Shown here in pieces: positions 9,402 to 18,875 of a DNA stretch of 64,000 bases. Positions within the stretch are counted from its first letter, which is position 1. The number at the start of each line of letters is the position of its first letter. The stretch is from NCBI RefSeq assembly GCF_014197105.1, contig NZ_JACIEV010000002.1, forward strand, positions 186,001 through 250,000, written 5' to 3'. Both the position numbers and the translations under genes were made by a program. This DNA comes from Sphingomonas jinjuensis (GTDB lineage Bacteria; Pseudomonadota; Alphaproteobacteria; Sphingomonadales; Sphingomonadaceae). Under the pieces are notes generated by a model, which was given only the letters and a program-made list of their open reading frames with translations, did no database searches and was not told where the DNA came from.

Positions 9402-9554
9402 ATGGCTACCCAACCCCCGCCCGAACAGCCCCAACCCACCCAGCCGGCCCAGCCCGACGCCCCGCCGCCCGAGGTGTCGCCGATCGGCCCCGATATCGAC
9501 GTTCCGGCCCCTGGCCAGTCGCCGAGCGACCCCGCCCCCGCCAACCCGATCTGA
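9402..9554 (+). CDS. Small Pro/Gln-rich protein of unknown function
   Basis: A 50-residue frame starting MATQPPPEQPQPTQP, with a good ribosome site (AAGGAGAGACGATC before the ATG). The product is very rich in proline, glutamine and alanine, has no membrane segment or signal peptide, and is probably disordered. The stop is 13 bases before the next small gene, with which it is probably cotranscribed. I do not recognise a family. The ribosome site and codon pattern support it being real, but composition bias leaves some doubt. Confidence 0.55.
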   Translation: MATQPPPEQPQPTQPAQPDAPPPEVSPIGPDIDVPAPGQSPSDPAPANPI

Positions 9555-9567
9555 CGGAGTGCCAAGC

Positions 9568-9813
9568 ATGACCGACCCCGATCGCGTCCCCGCCCCCGAG
9601 GACGACACCGACCGCGCCGACGACACGCTCAACGAACCCGCCAACCGCGACGACGAGCGCAGCGACCTCCAACAGGCCGTCGAGGCCCGAGCAGACGCCC
9701 TCGCCCGCGGCGAGGGCGGCACCGAACCCCAACCAATGACCAGGCCCGGCGACTATGCCGGGGTCGGCGGCACCGGCGGTGAAGTGAAGAATCAGGATAT
9801 ATCCGCGCAGTAA
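9568..9813 (+). CDS. Small acidic hydrophilic protein of unknown function
   Basis: An 81-residue frame starting MTDPDRVPAPEDDTD, preceded by ACGGAGTG as a ribosome site. It is dominated by Asp, Glu, Arg and Ala in the first half and Gly-rich near the end (DYAGVGGTGGEVKN), with no hydrophobic segment. Small disordered acidic proteins of this kind are common in sphingomonads, where some are stress-induced; that link is a guess. It follows the Pro-rich small gene closely and is probably in the same transcript. Confidence 0.6.
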   Translation: MTDPDRVPAPEDDTDRADDTLNEPANRDDERSDLQQAVEARADALARGEGGTEPQPMTRPGDYAGVGGTGGEVKNQDISAQ

Positions 9814-9922
9814 CGGGTCAGGCGTCCACGCCTTGAGATATTCAAGCAAGCCAATGCCTTGCGCGTTGCCACTTGATCGTAATGAATGATCTGCATTTCT
9901 TCCTCCCATCCGGGGGGAAGAA

Positions 9923-10525
9923 ATGCTTTCGAATGTCGGGCTTCGACTATTGTCGGTCCTGGCGATGCTGCTGCCGACAAACGGCGCCGTTGCTCAGTCG
10001 GCCGCTGCTCCACCGGCGACTTCGGCTCGTCAGCTCGATCTGCTCTGTAAAAAGGACGTGACCGGCGGCGTCGTGGCGCTGTCAGGGACGACGGTGATCG
10101 TCAGTCTCGACGATGACCTGAGTATGCAGGGCACGAAGATCGGAACGCCGTTTACCGCCTCCGTCGTCGAGGACGTGAAGTGCGATGATGTCGTCGCCAT
10201 TCCCCAAGGGGCCAAGGCGCATGGCGAAGTGACGTTTAGTAGCGACGGGGGAGCCTTCGGTCGGCCCGGTATCCTGGGCATTTCGCTCCGCACGCTCGAT
10301 GTTTCGGGTTACCCCGTCGAACTGCGCGGCACCTATCGAGAAACTGGCAAGGAACCCGAAGCGGCCGTTGCCGTGACGACCGCCATGGTGGGGATCTTCT
10401 CCGGGTTCATCAAAGGCCGATCCAGCGTCATCCCACATGGACGCATCCTGCGCGCCAGGCTGGGAGAGGACCTGACGGTCCGGCCCGCTGCCAGCCCTTC
10501 CACCGCCGCGACGATGGATCGCTGA
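9923..10525 (+). CDS. Exported protein of unknown function
   Basis: A 200-residue protein with a clear signal peptide (MLSNVGLRLLSVLAMLLPTN, cleavage expected after GAVAQ). The mature part has the pattern GTPFTASVVEDVKCDD...IPQGAKAHGEV..., then a hydrophobic segment VTTAMVGIFSGFIKG and HGRILRARL. The run of a permissive 'VVED.K.D..VIP.GA' motif recalls a beta-rich domain in many uncharacterised periplasmic proteins, but I cannot name it. It is the first of three exported proteins in tandem (9923-12166), which are probably expressed together. Function unknown. Confidence 0.75.
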   Translation: MLSNVGLRLLSVLAMLLPTNGAVAQSAAAPPATSARQLDLLCKKDVTGGVVALSGTTVIVSLDDDLSMQGTKIGTPFTASVVEDVKCDDVVAIPQGAKAHGEVTFSSDGGAFGRPGILGISLRTLDVSGYPVELRGTYRETGKEPEAAVAVTTAMVGIFSGFIKGRSSVIPHGRILRARLGEDLTVRPAASPSTAATMDR

Positions 10526-10583
10526 CGTCGTCCGCTAAACCGCGTCCGCCGACGAACAAATTTCATACCGGGAGCATAAATCT

Positions 10584-11150
10584 ATGAAATCTGCGACGCT
10601 GCTTGCCATGGTGGCAGGAGTTTTCCTCACGACCAATGCACAAGCGCAAACCACCGCTGTAAGTGGGAGTCCGAGCTGCGAACTTCATGTCTTCCCGTCG
10701 CTGGAAGGCCAAGCGGTGACGACCGGTTGGTTGTCCGGCTTTGGCATGATCGGCGCGGCCATAGATGCCGGCAAGAACAAGACGCGAAACGTCAGCGACG
10801 CCGACTATCTCAAGGAGGCGCTCGGCCCGAAGATGCAGGTCGATGCGCTGAAGTCGATCGACCTCGTTTCGGTGCTGAAGCTTCCGCCGTCGCAGGTGAT
10901 CTTCGAACCCGCTATCGCCGACCGCAAGGTGACGACCAAGGCAGGCGGCCGGCTGAGCACCTCGGCCGCTTCCTGCTACGTCGAATTCATTGTGACCCAG
11001 AACCTGTACACGAAGAAGGCGATCTACGGTCGTTCGCTCAACAATCGCTTCATCTTTAAGGACTTCAGGAACGGCAAGACCCAGGCTAAGCTGGTCAAGG
11101 GCCGCGGCGGCAACGGCCTGACGCACTTCCCCCCCGAAGACGACCGATGA
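10584..11150 (+). CDS. Exported protein of unknown function, probably frameshifted near its end
   Basis: A 188-residue frame with a signal peptide (MKSATLLAMVAGVFLTTNAQ, cleavage after AQAQ) and two cysteines in the mature part (SCELHVF, ASCYVEF) that could pair in the periplasm. The frame stops at 11150 just after a run of seven C's (11129-11135). Removing one C gives a longer frame that reads on through MAERDLRDAFTKNV to a stop at 11238, with the same codon bias. The true C-terminus is therefore probably at 11238, and the gene is either frameshifted or misread at this homopolymer. No family recognised. Confidence 0.7.
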   Translation: MKSATLLAMVAGVFLTTNAQAQTTAVSGSPSCELHVFPSLEGQAVTTGWLSGFGMIGAAIDAGKNKTRNVSDADYLKEALGPKMQVDALKSIDLVSVLKLPPSQVIFEPAIADRKVTTKAGGRLSTSAASCYVEFIVTQNLYTKKAIYGRSLNNRFIFKDFRNGKTQAKLVKGRGGNGLTHFPPEDDR

Positions 11151-11371
11151 GTCCGAAATGGCCGAGCGCGATCTACGGGATGCCTTCACCAAGAATGTCA
11201 CGGAATTCGCGCGCACCTTGGCCGCGACCAAGGCCTGACGAGTGAGGTCCGGCCTTCTTCCGATCGCCGGACCTTTCGTTTCCGGCGGGGCGACGCGCGG
11301 GATCGTCCGCGTCACACTCGCGTGCGCTTTTCCTGTCTGGCATCGTCCAGGCGGGAAAGCCGGCGATCGTC

Positions 11372-12166
11372 GTGCCCGCCGATGAACGCGGCTATGCCGA
11401 ACGGCGAGCGACCATAATCACCGTTGCGCAACCGAGTATTGGCGTGACGACCCACGTTGGTCGGGTGGCGGTCATTTCCAACGCCTACTATGTGGCGACA
11501 GCCGAAGCCGCCAGCCGCTCCGCCGAACTCAAGATCCGCGAGCAGATTCGGGCCGAGAGCAGTGTTGCTCCGTTACGCGACGCTTTGGCCGATTTCGATG
11601 TACGTTCGCTGGCGTTGGCCGCGACGCAGCGCGCTCTCGTCAAGCTGCCCTGGCTCAAGGCCGAGGATCCGAGCCTCGCCGACGGACCGCCCGGCGTCAC
11701 GGCGATGCTCGCCATGTCGGTCGACAAGCCACGGCTCGTTCAGATCGACTATCGATATGCCCTTTCGCCGGACTTCGCGCAGATCCGGGTGTTGGCGCAG
11801 ATATCGCTGCGTCGCCGTGCGCAAAAGCCTGGGGCCAACCCCGACACCAGCTTCCGTCAGGTTGCCGTCTGCGTCGCGCCATTGCGTCGGCCCGACTATG
11901 AGCATTTCAAGAATGTCAGGATATGGAGCGCCGACCGGGCAAAGCTGGCGCGCCATGCACTGACCGATTGCTTCGGTCGCATGGCCAATCTCATACCCTA
12001 TGCGCTGAACCTCACGGACCAGGGCCTCGCATCGCTGAATGCTAAGACCCACCTGCGCGCCTACGGCGCTGGCCTCTACGCGCCGGTCATCGAACGGGAC
12101 GATGCCGACCGACAGCAACTTATGCTTTGGTCGGACGGCCCCGTCGATATCCGCCCCGTGCCGTAA
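11372..12166 (+). CDS. Probable exported protein of unknown function, start uncertain
   Basis: A 264-residue frame from the GTG at 11372. Upstream, the open frame codes for ALFLSGIVQAGKPAIVVPAD, which looks like the end of a signal peptide, but no ATG, GTG or TTG is available in that frame. Deleting one T from the TTTT at 11328-11331 would join it to a GTG start at 11242 (AAGG eight bases upstream) and restore a full signal sequence. The mature part has QRALVKLPWLK and FRQVAVCVAPL and no recognised domain. It is the third gene of a run of exported unknowns and converges on gatB nine bases away. Confidence 0.65.
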   Translation: MPADERGYAERRATIITVAQPSIGVTTHVGRVAVISNAYYVATAEAASRSAELKIREQIRAESSVAPLRDALADFDVRSLALAATQRALVKLPWLKAEDPSLADGPPGVTAMLAMSVDKPRLVQIDYRYALSPDFAQIRVLAQISLRRRAQKPGANPDTSFRQVAVCVAPLRRPDYEHFKNVRIWSADRAKLARHALTDCFGRMANLIPYALNLTDQGLASLNAKTHLRAYGAGLYAPVIERDDADRQQLMLWSDGPVDIRPVP

Positions 12167-12175
12167 CGAAACTGC

Positions 12176-13648
12176 CTACCCCGCCAACGCCTTCTTCAAC
12201 AACTCGTTCACCACGCCGGGATTGGCCTTGCCGCCCATCGCCTTCATCGTCTGGCCGACGAAGAAGCCGAACAGCGCTTCCTTGCCACCGCGATACTGCT
12301 CCAGCTGGCCGGGATTCTTAGCCAGCACGTCTGCAATGACCGCTTCGATTGCACCGGTGTCGCTGGTCTGCTTCAGCCCACGCTCCTCGACAATGACGCC
12401 CGGATCTTGCCCGGTTTCCAGCATCACCTCGAACACCTGCTTGGCGAGGCTGCCCGACAGCGTGCCGTCGACGACCAGCTTCAACAGGGCCGCGGCCTGC
12501 GTCGGCGTCACCGGGCTCTCGCCGATGCTCTTGCCCAGGCGGTTGAGCGCGCCGAACAGCTCCGACGCGACCCAGTTCGACGCCGCCGCCGGCGCGGCGC
12601 CGGCCTCCAACAGTGCGTCGAACCAGCGCGCCGTCTCGACCTCGGCGGTCAGGACGCCGGCGTTGTAGGGCGTGATACCCGCCGCCTCGTACCGCTGGCG
12701 CTTGGCGTCGGGCAGTTCGGGTAACGACGCGCGGCACTCCTCCAAAAACGCCTCGTCGAGCTCCAGCGGCAGCAGGTCGGGGTCGGGGAAGTAGCGGTAA
12801 TCATGCGCATCCTCCTTCGAGCGCATCGACCGCGTCTTGCCGGTGTCGGGATTGAACAGCCGCGTCTCCTGGACGACCGTACCGCCCGATTCGATCAGTT
12901 CGACCTGGCGCTTCGCCTCATGCTCGATCGCCTGCATGACGAAGCGGATCGAGTTGACGTTCTTGGTTTCGGTCCGTGTCCCGAATTCGTCACCCGGCTT
13001 GCGCACCGAGACGTTGACGTCGGCGCGCATCGAGCCCTGGTCCATGTTGCCGTCGCACGAGCCGACATAGCGCAGGATCGAGCGCAGCTTGGTGAGATAC
13101 GCACCCGCCTCGGCCGGCGAGCGCATGTCGGGGTGGCTGACGATCTCCATCAGCGCCACGCCGGAGCGGTTGAGATCGACGTAGCTGCGCGTCGGATGCT
13201 GGTCGTGCATCAGCTTGCCCGCATCCTGCTCGACGTGGATGCGCTCGATGCCGATATGCTTGGTCGCTTCCGGGTTCTTCTCGTCGGGCACGACGTCGAT
13301 CCCGCCCTCGCCGACCAGTGGGTGGTAGAGCTGGCTGATCTGATAACCCTGCGGCAGATCGGCGTAGAAATAGTTCTTGCGGTCGAACCGCGACCAGGCG
13401 TTGATCTTCGCATCGATCGCCATGCCCGTGCGCACCGCCTGGCGGATGCATTCGCGGTTGGGCACCGGCAGCATCCCCGGCATCGCCGCATCGACCAGGC
13501 TGACCTGCGTGTTCGGCTCGGCGCCGAACGCGGTCGCCGCGCCCGAGAACAGCTTGGCCTCGCTCGCCACCTGGGCGTGAACTTCAAGGCCGATGACGAC
13601 CTCCCATTCGCCGGTGTCGCCCTGAATACGGTAGTTGGTGTCGGTCAT
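12176..13648 (-). CDS. gatB: Aspartyl/glutamyl-tRNA amidotransferase subunit B
   Basis: Kinase and tRNA-binding subunit of GatCAB, which converts Glu-tRNA(Gln), and where needed Asp-tRNA(Asn), to the amidated forms. The 490-residue protein has the N-terminal GatB cradle ([40 protein letters not shown]) and the C-terminal helical Yqey-like domain ending KALAG. The ATG at 13648 gives the family N-terminus; ATGs further up are possible. The other subunits, gatA and gatC, lie about 2.7 kb upstream on the same strand, split off by two polysaccharide genes. Confidence 0.97.
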   Translation of the reverse strand: MTDTNYRIQGDTGEWEVVIGLEVHAQVASEAKLFSGAATAFGAEPNTQVSLVDAAMPGMLPVPNRECIRQAVRTGMAIDAKINAWSRFDRKNYFYADLPQGYQISQLYHPLVGEGGIDVVPDEKNPEATKHIGIERIHVEQDAGKLMHDQHPTRSYVDLNRSGVALMEIVSHPDMRSPAEAGAYLTKLRSILRYVGSCDGNMDQGSMRADVNVSVRKPGDEFGTRTETKNVNSIRFVMQAIEHEAKRQVELIESGGTVVQETRLFNPDTGKTRSMRSKEDAHDYRYFPDPDLLPLELDEAFLEECRASLPELPDAKRQRYEAAGITPYNAGVLTAEVETARWFDALLEAGAAPAAASNWVASELFGALNRLGKSIGESPVTPTQAAALLKLVVDGTLSGSLAKQVFEVMLETGQDPGVIVEERGLKQTSDTGAIEAVIADVLAKNPGQLEQYRGGKEALFGFFVGQTMKAMGGKANPGVVNELLKKALAG

Positions 13649-13779
13649 CGTCTGCATTCTGCCCATGATGAGACAGCGGTCGTGCGCCCGCCCTCTTGTC
13701 AGCATCGTCTCTAGCGTTCAGTCAGCCACGCGCAACCGTCAGGGGAGCGGCCGGACGGCCGCCAGCGAAAGCCGCCGCC

Positions 13780-15135
13780 ATGCCCAGCCTCTCGGCCACG
13801 TTCGGCCACGCCCGCCGCCTTGTCACCAGTCGTAGCGGTGTTCTTGGGCTGACGACCGTCGGCTCGATGGTGCTGCGCCTCGTCAGTTCACTCGTGCTGA
13901 CCCGACTGCTGATGCCCGAGGCGTTCGGCATGGTGGGGATCATCACGTCGCTGTTCTTCGTCATCAGCATGCTGACCGACCTCGGCTTTCAAGCCTATAT
14001 CGTGCGCGACGAACGCGGCGACGATCCGCACTTCCTCGACGTCATCTGGACGGTCCATGCACTGCGCGGACTGGCGCTGTCGGCGATCGGGATCCTGGCT
14101 GCGCCGCTCGTCGGCTGGCTGATCGCCAAGCCTGCGATCGTTTGGCCGTTCGCCGTCGCTTCGCTGACCTTGGCGCTGAACGGCCTGACCTCGCTGACGC
14201 TGATCACCGCGTTGCGCCACGATGGCGCGCGCAAGCTGTCACTGCTGGATTTGGGAACCGGCGTGTTCCAGCTTGCCGTCAATATCACTTTTGCCGTCTG
14301 GTTGCGCAGTGTTTGGTCGCTGATCATCGCGATGTTGCTGCAAGCACTGCTGCGACTGGTCCTGAGCTATCTGATCTTTCCCAACGGCTTTCGCCGGCCA
14401 GCCCGCGACGCCGCGATCGTCAAGGAGTTTCTGCTGTTTTCCCGCGTGATCGCGGCGTCGAGTATCATTACACTCGCGGTTAGTCAGCTTGACAAGCTGG
14501 TTCTTGCCCGGCTCTTCACTCTGCAAGAATTCGGTCTTTACGGCCTGGCCCTCACCCTCGCCGCCGCGCCGCTGTCGTTCGGAGAGAACTACATCAGCCG
14601 GGTCATCTACCCGATCTACAGCTCCACCTTCCGCAACGCGCCGGCCGAGCTCCCCTATGTCTATTACGCATGTCGTTGGCAAACGACATTGCTCTATGCC
14701 GCGGGATCAGGCCTCTTGATCGGCATCGGATCGCTGTTGATCATCGTCCTCTATGATCCGCGCTACGCCGGCGCAGGCGTCTTCCTATCGATCCTAGCCG
14801 TCGGCAGCGCTCTTCGCTTTCCGAGCTTTGCGATTGCCGAACTGATCACCGCGTGCGGCGAGGTGAAGGGGACGTTGCGCGGTAATGTCGCACGTCTGAT
14901 TTGGTTGGCGATCACCGCACCGATCGCCTTTTGGTGGTTCGGTGCTTTGGGGCTGGTCGCCGCGGTGGCTCTCATTGAATTGCCGGCGTTCGCGAGCAAT
15001 TTCTGGTTTGCTCGGAAGTATGGCGTCCTGAATGCCCGAAAAGAAGCTGCCTACTTCCTAATCGTTGCGACGGCGGCGGCCACCGGCTTCCTTATCTCGA
15101 CCGTCCTCACGCCCCTAGTCCTGAATATTCATTGA
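13780..15135 (+). CDS. Polysaccharide flippase, Wzx/MOP superfamily
   Basis: An integral membrane protein of 451 residues from the ATG at 13780. It has about 12-14 hydrophobic helices and family-like segments near the N-terminus (GLTTVGSMVLRLVSSLVLTR; FGMVGIITSLFFVISMLTD). Such proteins flip undecaprenyl-linked sugars or teichuronic/exopolysaccharide units across the inner membrane. The frame is open for 28 codons upstream but those are low-complexity. The 3' end overlaps the convergent glycosyltransferase by 29 bases. Both are lodged between gatB and gatA. Confidence 0.88.
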   Translation: MPSLSATFGHARRLVTSRSGVLGLTTVGSMVLRLVSSLVLTRLLMPEAFGMVGIITSLFFVISMLTDLGFQAYIVRDERGDDPHFLDVIWTVHALRGLALSAIGILAAPLVGWLIAKPAIVWPFAVASLTLALNGLTSLTLITALRHDGARKLSLLDLGTGVFQLAVNITFAVWLRSVWSLIIAMLLQALLRLVLSYLIFPNGFRRPARDAAIVKEFLLFSRVIAASSIITLAVSQLDKLVLARLFTLQEFGLYGLALTLAAAPLSFGENYISRVIYPIYSSTFRNAPAELPYVYYACRWQTTLLYAAGSGLLIGIGSLLIIVLYDPRYAGAGVFLSILAVGSALRFPSFAIAELITACGEVKGTLRGNVARLIWLAITAPIAFWWFGALGLVAAVALIELPAFASNFWFARKYGVLNARKEAAYFLIVATAAATGFLISTVLTPLVLNIH

Positions 15136-16309
15136 GGGCGCGGCGGTAAAAGGCGACCGTCTGTTCAGCGATCGTACGTGGGTCGAGATGTCGCTCCGCC
15201 CACTCGCGAACCGCACTTCCCATCCGTGCCGCCCGCTCCCGATCCCCCATCATCCACAATACGGCTTCCGCCAGCGCCTCCGGGTCCTCCGTCGGCACCA
15301 ACCGTCCATTGACGCCGTCGGTGATGATTTCGCCGGAGCCGAAGACGTCGGTGGCGACGATCGGCATACCGATCGACGCCGCCTCGGCGATCGCATAAGG
15401 AAAGCACTCGAAGCGCGAGCCGACGATCACGCACGACGCCGACAGTCGCAGCTGAGCGACGTCGGCCGGCGATCGCAAGCCGACATGGACAATCTTGTCC
15501 TGATCCGCCGGTGGCACTTTCGCGGCTACATATTCGGCGAACCGGACCAGACTACCGTCGATGCGACGTAACCCATTGTCTGGACCGACCATCTTGAGGC
15601 GCAGTTCAGGGCGCTCCCTAACCGCCCGTACGAAGGCATCGACGACGACGTCCGCTCCCTTGCGGAGATCGAAGCGGCCGATGCACAGCAGCTCGTTGGG
15701 ATTGGACGCCGCACTCGACCAGCGAACGGAGGCGGCCGGCATTGGGTTGAAGATCGTCTCGGTCGGAACGCGCAAATCCCAACGCCTCGCGGTGGCGTCT
15801 AGGATGCGCTGCGACGGGCTAGTTGCCGCGGTTATAACCCGCGCCGCATCGATCTCGAGCGCACAGCGCCGATTGCTTTTCCGCTGCTGCTCTGCATTTT
15901 CGATTGGTTCGCGAGATAGAAAATGCGGGCCATGAAGCCGAATGACGACGGGTACCCCCGTCTCCCGCACCGCGGCGCTCCAGCCGAAGCTCTCCTCCAT
16001 CTCTACGATGTCGGCCAGTCCAGTCCGACGCAAAACGGCAGCGGCGTTGCGCATCAGCCCTGCCCCGACCCCTCCGTCACCGGGATCGGCAGCCAGCCGC
16101 ACCGCCAGACCCTCCAGCAATCGCTTGGCGATCGGCGGCGGCGGTAAATCGCGAATGGATCCGTCACTGGTTTGATATTCGTGGCCGGTAAAGACCGTTA
16201 CCTCATGCCCCAGTTGCAACAACGCCTCGCGCATCACCCCGACATAGGTGGCGATGCCGTTCGCGGCACCCCGCGATGGAAGATCCGGACTGAGCAGCGC
16301 GATGCGCAA
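15107..16309 (-). CDS. GT4-family glycosyltransferase
   Basis: GT-B glycosyltransferase of 400 residues. It opens LRIALLSPDLPSRGAANGIA, with the glycine loop typical of GT4, and has the C-terminal FECFPYAIAEAASIGMPIVA region holding the E-x7-E pattern. I take a TTG at 16309 as the start: AGG lies five bases before it and the family N-terminus begins there. A GTG at 16333 that overlaps the gatA stop is the alternative. Placed immediately downstream of gatA on the same strand, it is probably cotranscribed with gatC-gatA although it has no functional link with them. Sugar specificity unknown. Confidence 0.87.
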   Translation of the reverse strand: MRIALLSPDLPSRGAANGIATYVGVMREALLQLGHEVTVFTGHEYQTSDGSIRDLPPPPIAKRLLEGLAVRLAADPGDGGVGAGLMRNAAAVLRRTGLADIVEMEESFGWSAAVRETGVPVVIRLHGPHFLSREPIENAEQQRKSNRRCALEIDAARVITAATSPSQRILDATARRWDLRVPTETIFNPMPAASVRWSSAASNPNELLCIGRFDLRKGADVVVDAFVRAVRERPELRLKMVGPDNGLRRIDGSLVRFAEYVAAKVPPADQDKIVHVGLRSPADVAQLRLSASCVIVGSRFECFPYAIAEAASIGMPIVATDVFGSGEIITDGVNGRLVPTEDPEALAEAVLWMMGDRERAARMGSAVREWAERHLDPRTIAEQTVAFYRRALNEYSGLGA

Positions 16310-16326
16310 CGGAGCCTGCCGATCGC

Positions 16327-17811
16327 CTACCACCAGCGCCCAGCCCGCGCCGTAAAGCCCGCCCGCTCCTCGATCGCCAACCCTGCATTCAGCACGCCCT
16401 GCTCGTCGAGCGGCTTGCCGATGATCTGGAGGCCAAGCGGCAGCCCCGCCTCGTCGAGCCCGCCCGGCACGCTCATCGCCGGCAGACCGGCCAGCGACGA
16501 CGGCACGGTGAACACGTCGTTGAGATACATCGCGATCGGATCCGCCGACTTTTCGCCCAGCGCGAACGCCGCCGAGGGCGCGGTCGGGGTCAGCAGCACG
16601 TCGCAGGTTTCGAACGCGGCCTGAAAATCGCGCGCGATCAGCGTGCGCACCTTCTGCGCCTGGGTGTAATAGGCGTCGTAGAAGCCCGCCGACAGCACAT
16701 AGGTGCCGATCATGATCCGGCGCTTCACTTCCGAGCCGAAGCCATCGGCGCGCGTCGCGGCGTACATGTCCTGCAACCCGGCGCCCTGCGGCAGATCGCG
16801 CAGGCCGTAGCGAACGCCATCGTAGCGCGCCAAGTTGGACGAGGCTTCCGCTGGCGCGATGATGTAATAGGCCGGCAGCGCGTATTTGGTGTGCGGCAGC
16901 GAGACGTCGACGATCTCGGCGCCGGCATCCTTTAGCCAGGCGATGCCCCGCTGCCACAGCGCCTCGATCTCGGCGGGCATGCCGTCGACGCGATATTCCT
17001 TCGGAATACCGACGCGCTTGCCCGCCATGCTGGGCGACAGCCCCGCTTCCCAGCGCGGCACGTCGAGCTTCAGCGAGGTCGAATCCTTTGCGTCGAAGCC
17101 CGCCATCGCTTCGAGCATGATCGCGCAGTCGCGCACGTCGCGCGCCATCGGCCCGGCCTGGTCGAGGCTGGAGGCGAAGGCGATCGTGCCCCAGCGCGAG
17201 CAGCGGCCATAGGTCGGCTTGATCCCGCTGATCCCGGTGAAGGCCGCCGGCTGGCGGATCGAGCCGCCGGTATCGGTGCCGGTCGCGCCCGGGCACAGCC
17301 GGGCGGCCACCGCCGCGCTCGACCCGCCCGACGACCCGCCGGGCGCGAGCGGCGCGTTGCCGCCGTCCTTGCGCCGCCATGGCGAAATCACGTTGCCGAA
17401 CGCACTGGTCTCGTTCGACGAGCCCATCGCGAACTGGTCCATGTTCAGCTTGCCGAGCATCCCCGCGCCGGCATCCCACAGGTTCTGCGACACGGTCGAC
17501 TCATAGGTCGGCGTGAAGCCTTCGAGGATGTGGCTGGCCGCGGTCGTGGCGACGCCCGCAGTGCAGAACAGGTCCTTCATGCCGATCGACACACCAGCGA
17601 GCGGCTTAAGCTCCTCGCCCGCCGCACGGGCGGCGTCTGCGGCGCGGGCCGCCGCCAGCGCATGCTCGGGAGTTTCGACCAGGAAAGCGTTGAGCGCCTT
17701 GGCAGCGGCGATGTTGGCGTTGAACGCCTCGGCCACTTCCACCGCGCTGAACGTTCCGGCACGAACGCCGTCGCGGATCGCCGCGATGCCGAGTTCAGTC
17801 AGGTCAGTCAT
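16327..17811 (-). CDS. gatA: Glutamyl-tRNA(Gln) amidotransferase subunit A
   Basis: Amidase subunit that releases ammonia from glutamine for transamidation. The 494-residue protein has the amidase-signature Ser-cisSer-Lys triad: K79 (GMKD), S160 (in GGSSGGSS, 158-165) and S184 ([10 protein letters not shown]). The ATG at 17811 overlaps the gatC stop by one base (TGATG); a GTG one codon earlier is also possible. The C-terminus (AGRWW) lies against the next glycosyltransferase gene. Full length for the family. Confidence 0.97.
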   Translation of the reverse strand: MTDLTELGIAAIRDGVRAGTFSAVEVAEAFNANIAAAKALNAFLVETPEHALAAARAADAARAAGEELKPLAGVSIGMKDLFCTAGVATTAASHILEGFTPTYESTVSQNLWDAGAGMLGKLNMDQFAMGSSNETSAFGNVISPWRRKDGGNAPLAPGGSSGGSSAAVAARLCPGATGTDTGGSIRQPAAFTGISGIKPTYGRCSRWGTIAFASSLDQAGPMARDVRDCAIMLEAMAGFDAKDSTSLKLDVPRWEAGLSPSMAGKRVGIPKEYRVDGMPAEIEALWQRGIAWLKDAGAEIVDVSLPHTKYALPAYYIIAPAEASSNLARYDGVRYGLRDLPQGAGLQDMYAATRADGFGSEVKRRIMIGTYVLSAGFYDAYYTQAQKVRTLIARDFQAAFETCDVLLTPTAPSAAFALGEKSADPIAMYLNDVFTVPSSLAGLPAMSVPGGLDEAGLPLGLQIIGKPLDEQGVLNAGLAIEERAGFTARAGRWW

Positions 17812-18113
17812 CACTCGATCACCTTGGGCACGGTAAAGAAGCCATGCTCGGCCTCGGGCGCGTTCGACATCAGCGCGTCGCGGATGCCGCCGCCGGTCAG
17901 CGGGTCGGCATTCACGACGTCGTCGCGGAGCCGCAGCTGGTTGGGGATCACCGCCGTCATCGGCTCGACGCCGGCGGTGTCGACTTCGCCCAGCTGCTCG
18001 ATCCAGCCGAGGATGTTGCTGAGCTCGGGCGCCAGCTTATCGGCATCGGCATCGCTGATCGCGAGCCGTGCGAGGCTCGCGACCTTCTTCACGGTGGTGG
18101 TGTCTACGGACAT
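17811..18113 (-). CDS. gatC: Glutamyl-tRNA(Gln) amidotransferase subunit C
   Basis: Small subunit that wraps around GatA and holds the GatCAB complex together. From [20 protein letters not shown] it is 100 residues, with the family's [20 protein letters not shown] and the C-terminal [10 protein letters not shown] and FFTVPKVIE segments. The ATG at 18113 is chosen over one 12 codons upstream because GatC proteins begin at this helix. It ends in a one-base overlap with gatA. Confidence 0.96.
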   Translation of the reverse strand: MSVDTTTVKKVASLARLAISDADADKLAPELSNILGWIEQLGEVDTAGVEPMTAVIPNQLRLRDDVVNADPLTGGGIRDALMSNAPEAEHGFFTVPKVIE

Positions 18114-18152
18114 GGCGAAGCGGCTAGCGGCTGGCTCGGTTCGGCGCAACCA

Positions 18153-18848
18153 TCAGCCGATATCGTCGATCCACGCGGGCAGTTCCGCGAGCCGTTCCAG
18201 CCGCCGATAGCGGGGATGGCCGACCGGCTCGTCGGCATGTTCGTGCGCCCAGCCGCCCGCTTGCGGCACGAACGCCGCCCAGGCCCCGGCGCGGAGCGCC
18301 GGCCGAACATCGGATCGCATCGAATCGCCCGCCATCGCGGCGCGATCGGCGGCAACGCCATAGCGATCGAACAATCGGCGAAAGGTGTCGTCGGTCTTGT
18401 CGCTGACGATTTCGATCCCGGAGAAGCGATCGCCGAGGCCCGACGCCGCCAACTTCGCTTCCTGGTGGAGAAGATCGCCCTTCGTCACCAGCACCAGCCT
18501 GCCCCGCCGTGCCAGCGCGTCGAGCGTCGCCTCGACATCGTCGAGCAGTTCGACCGGATGGGCCAGCAACGTCCGCCCCGCCTCCAGTATCTGCGCGATG
18601 ATCGCCGTATCCATCGTCTCGCCGGCCAGCTGGGTCGCCGTCTCGATCATCGACAGCGTGAAGCCCTTGGCGCCATAGCCATACAGCGGCAGGTTGCGCG
18701 CCTCGCAGGCATTGAGCGTCTCGCGCGCGACCTCGTCGGCGGCGAAGGGTCGCAGCATCGCCAGCAGCGCTTCTTCCGCAGCGTTGAAATGACGCATATT
18801 GTGCCAGAGCGTGTCGTCGGCATCGAGGCAGATGAGATCGATGAACAT
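18153..18848 (-). CDS. HAD-superfamily hydrolase
   Basis: A 231-residue haloacid dehalogenase-like phosphatase. Motif I is DADDT (residues 9-13, D9 nucleophile and D11 acid/base), motif II is LVTKG, and motif IV is GDSMRSD. A helical cap (about 15-90) places it in the HAD-IA group with pyrimidine 5'-nucleotidases and small phosphoglycolate-type phosphatases. The substrate cannot be deduced. It lies 39 bases upstream of gatC on the same strand, perhaps in one transcript with an unknown gene before it. Confidence 0.88.
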   Translation of the reverse strand: MFIDLICLDADDTLWHNMRHFNAAEEALLAMLRPFAADEVARETLNACEARNLPLYGYGAKGFTLSMIETATQLAGETMDTAIIAQILEAGRTLLAHPVELLDDVEATLDALARRGRLVLVTKGDLLHQEAKLAASGLGDRFSGIEIVSDKTDDTFRRLFDRYGVAADRAAMAGDSMRSDVRPALRAGAWAAFVPQAGGWAHEHADEPVGHPRYRRLERLAELPAWIDDIG

Positions 18849-18875
18849 TGAAGGCTTCCCGTAGCGGGCCGCCCC

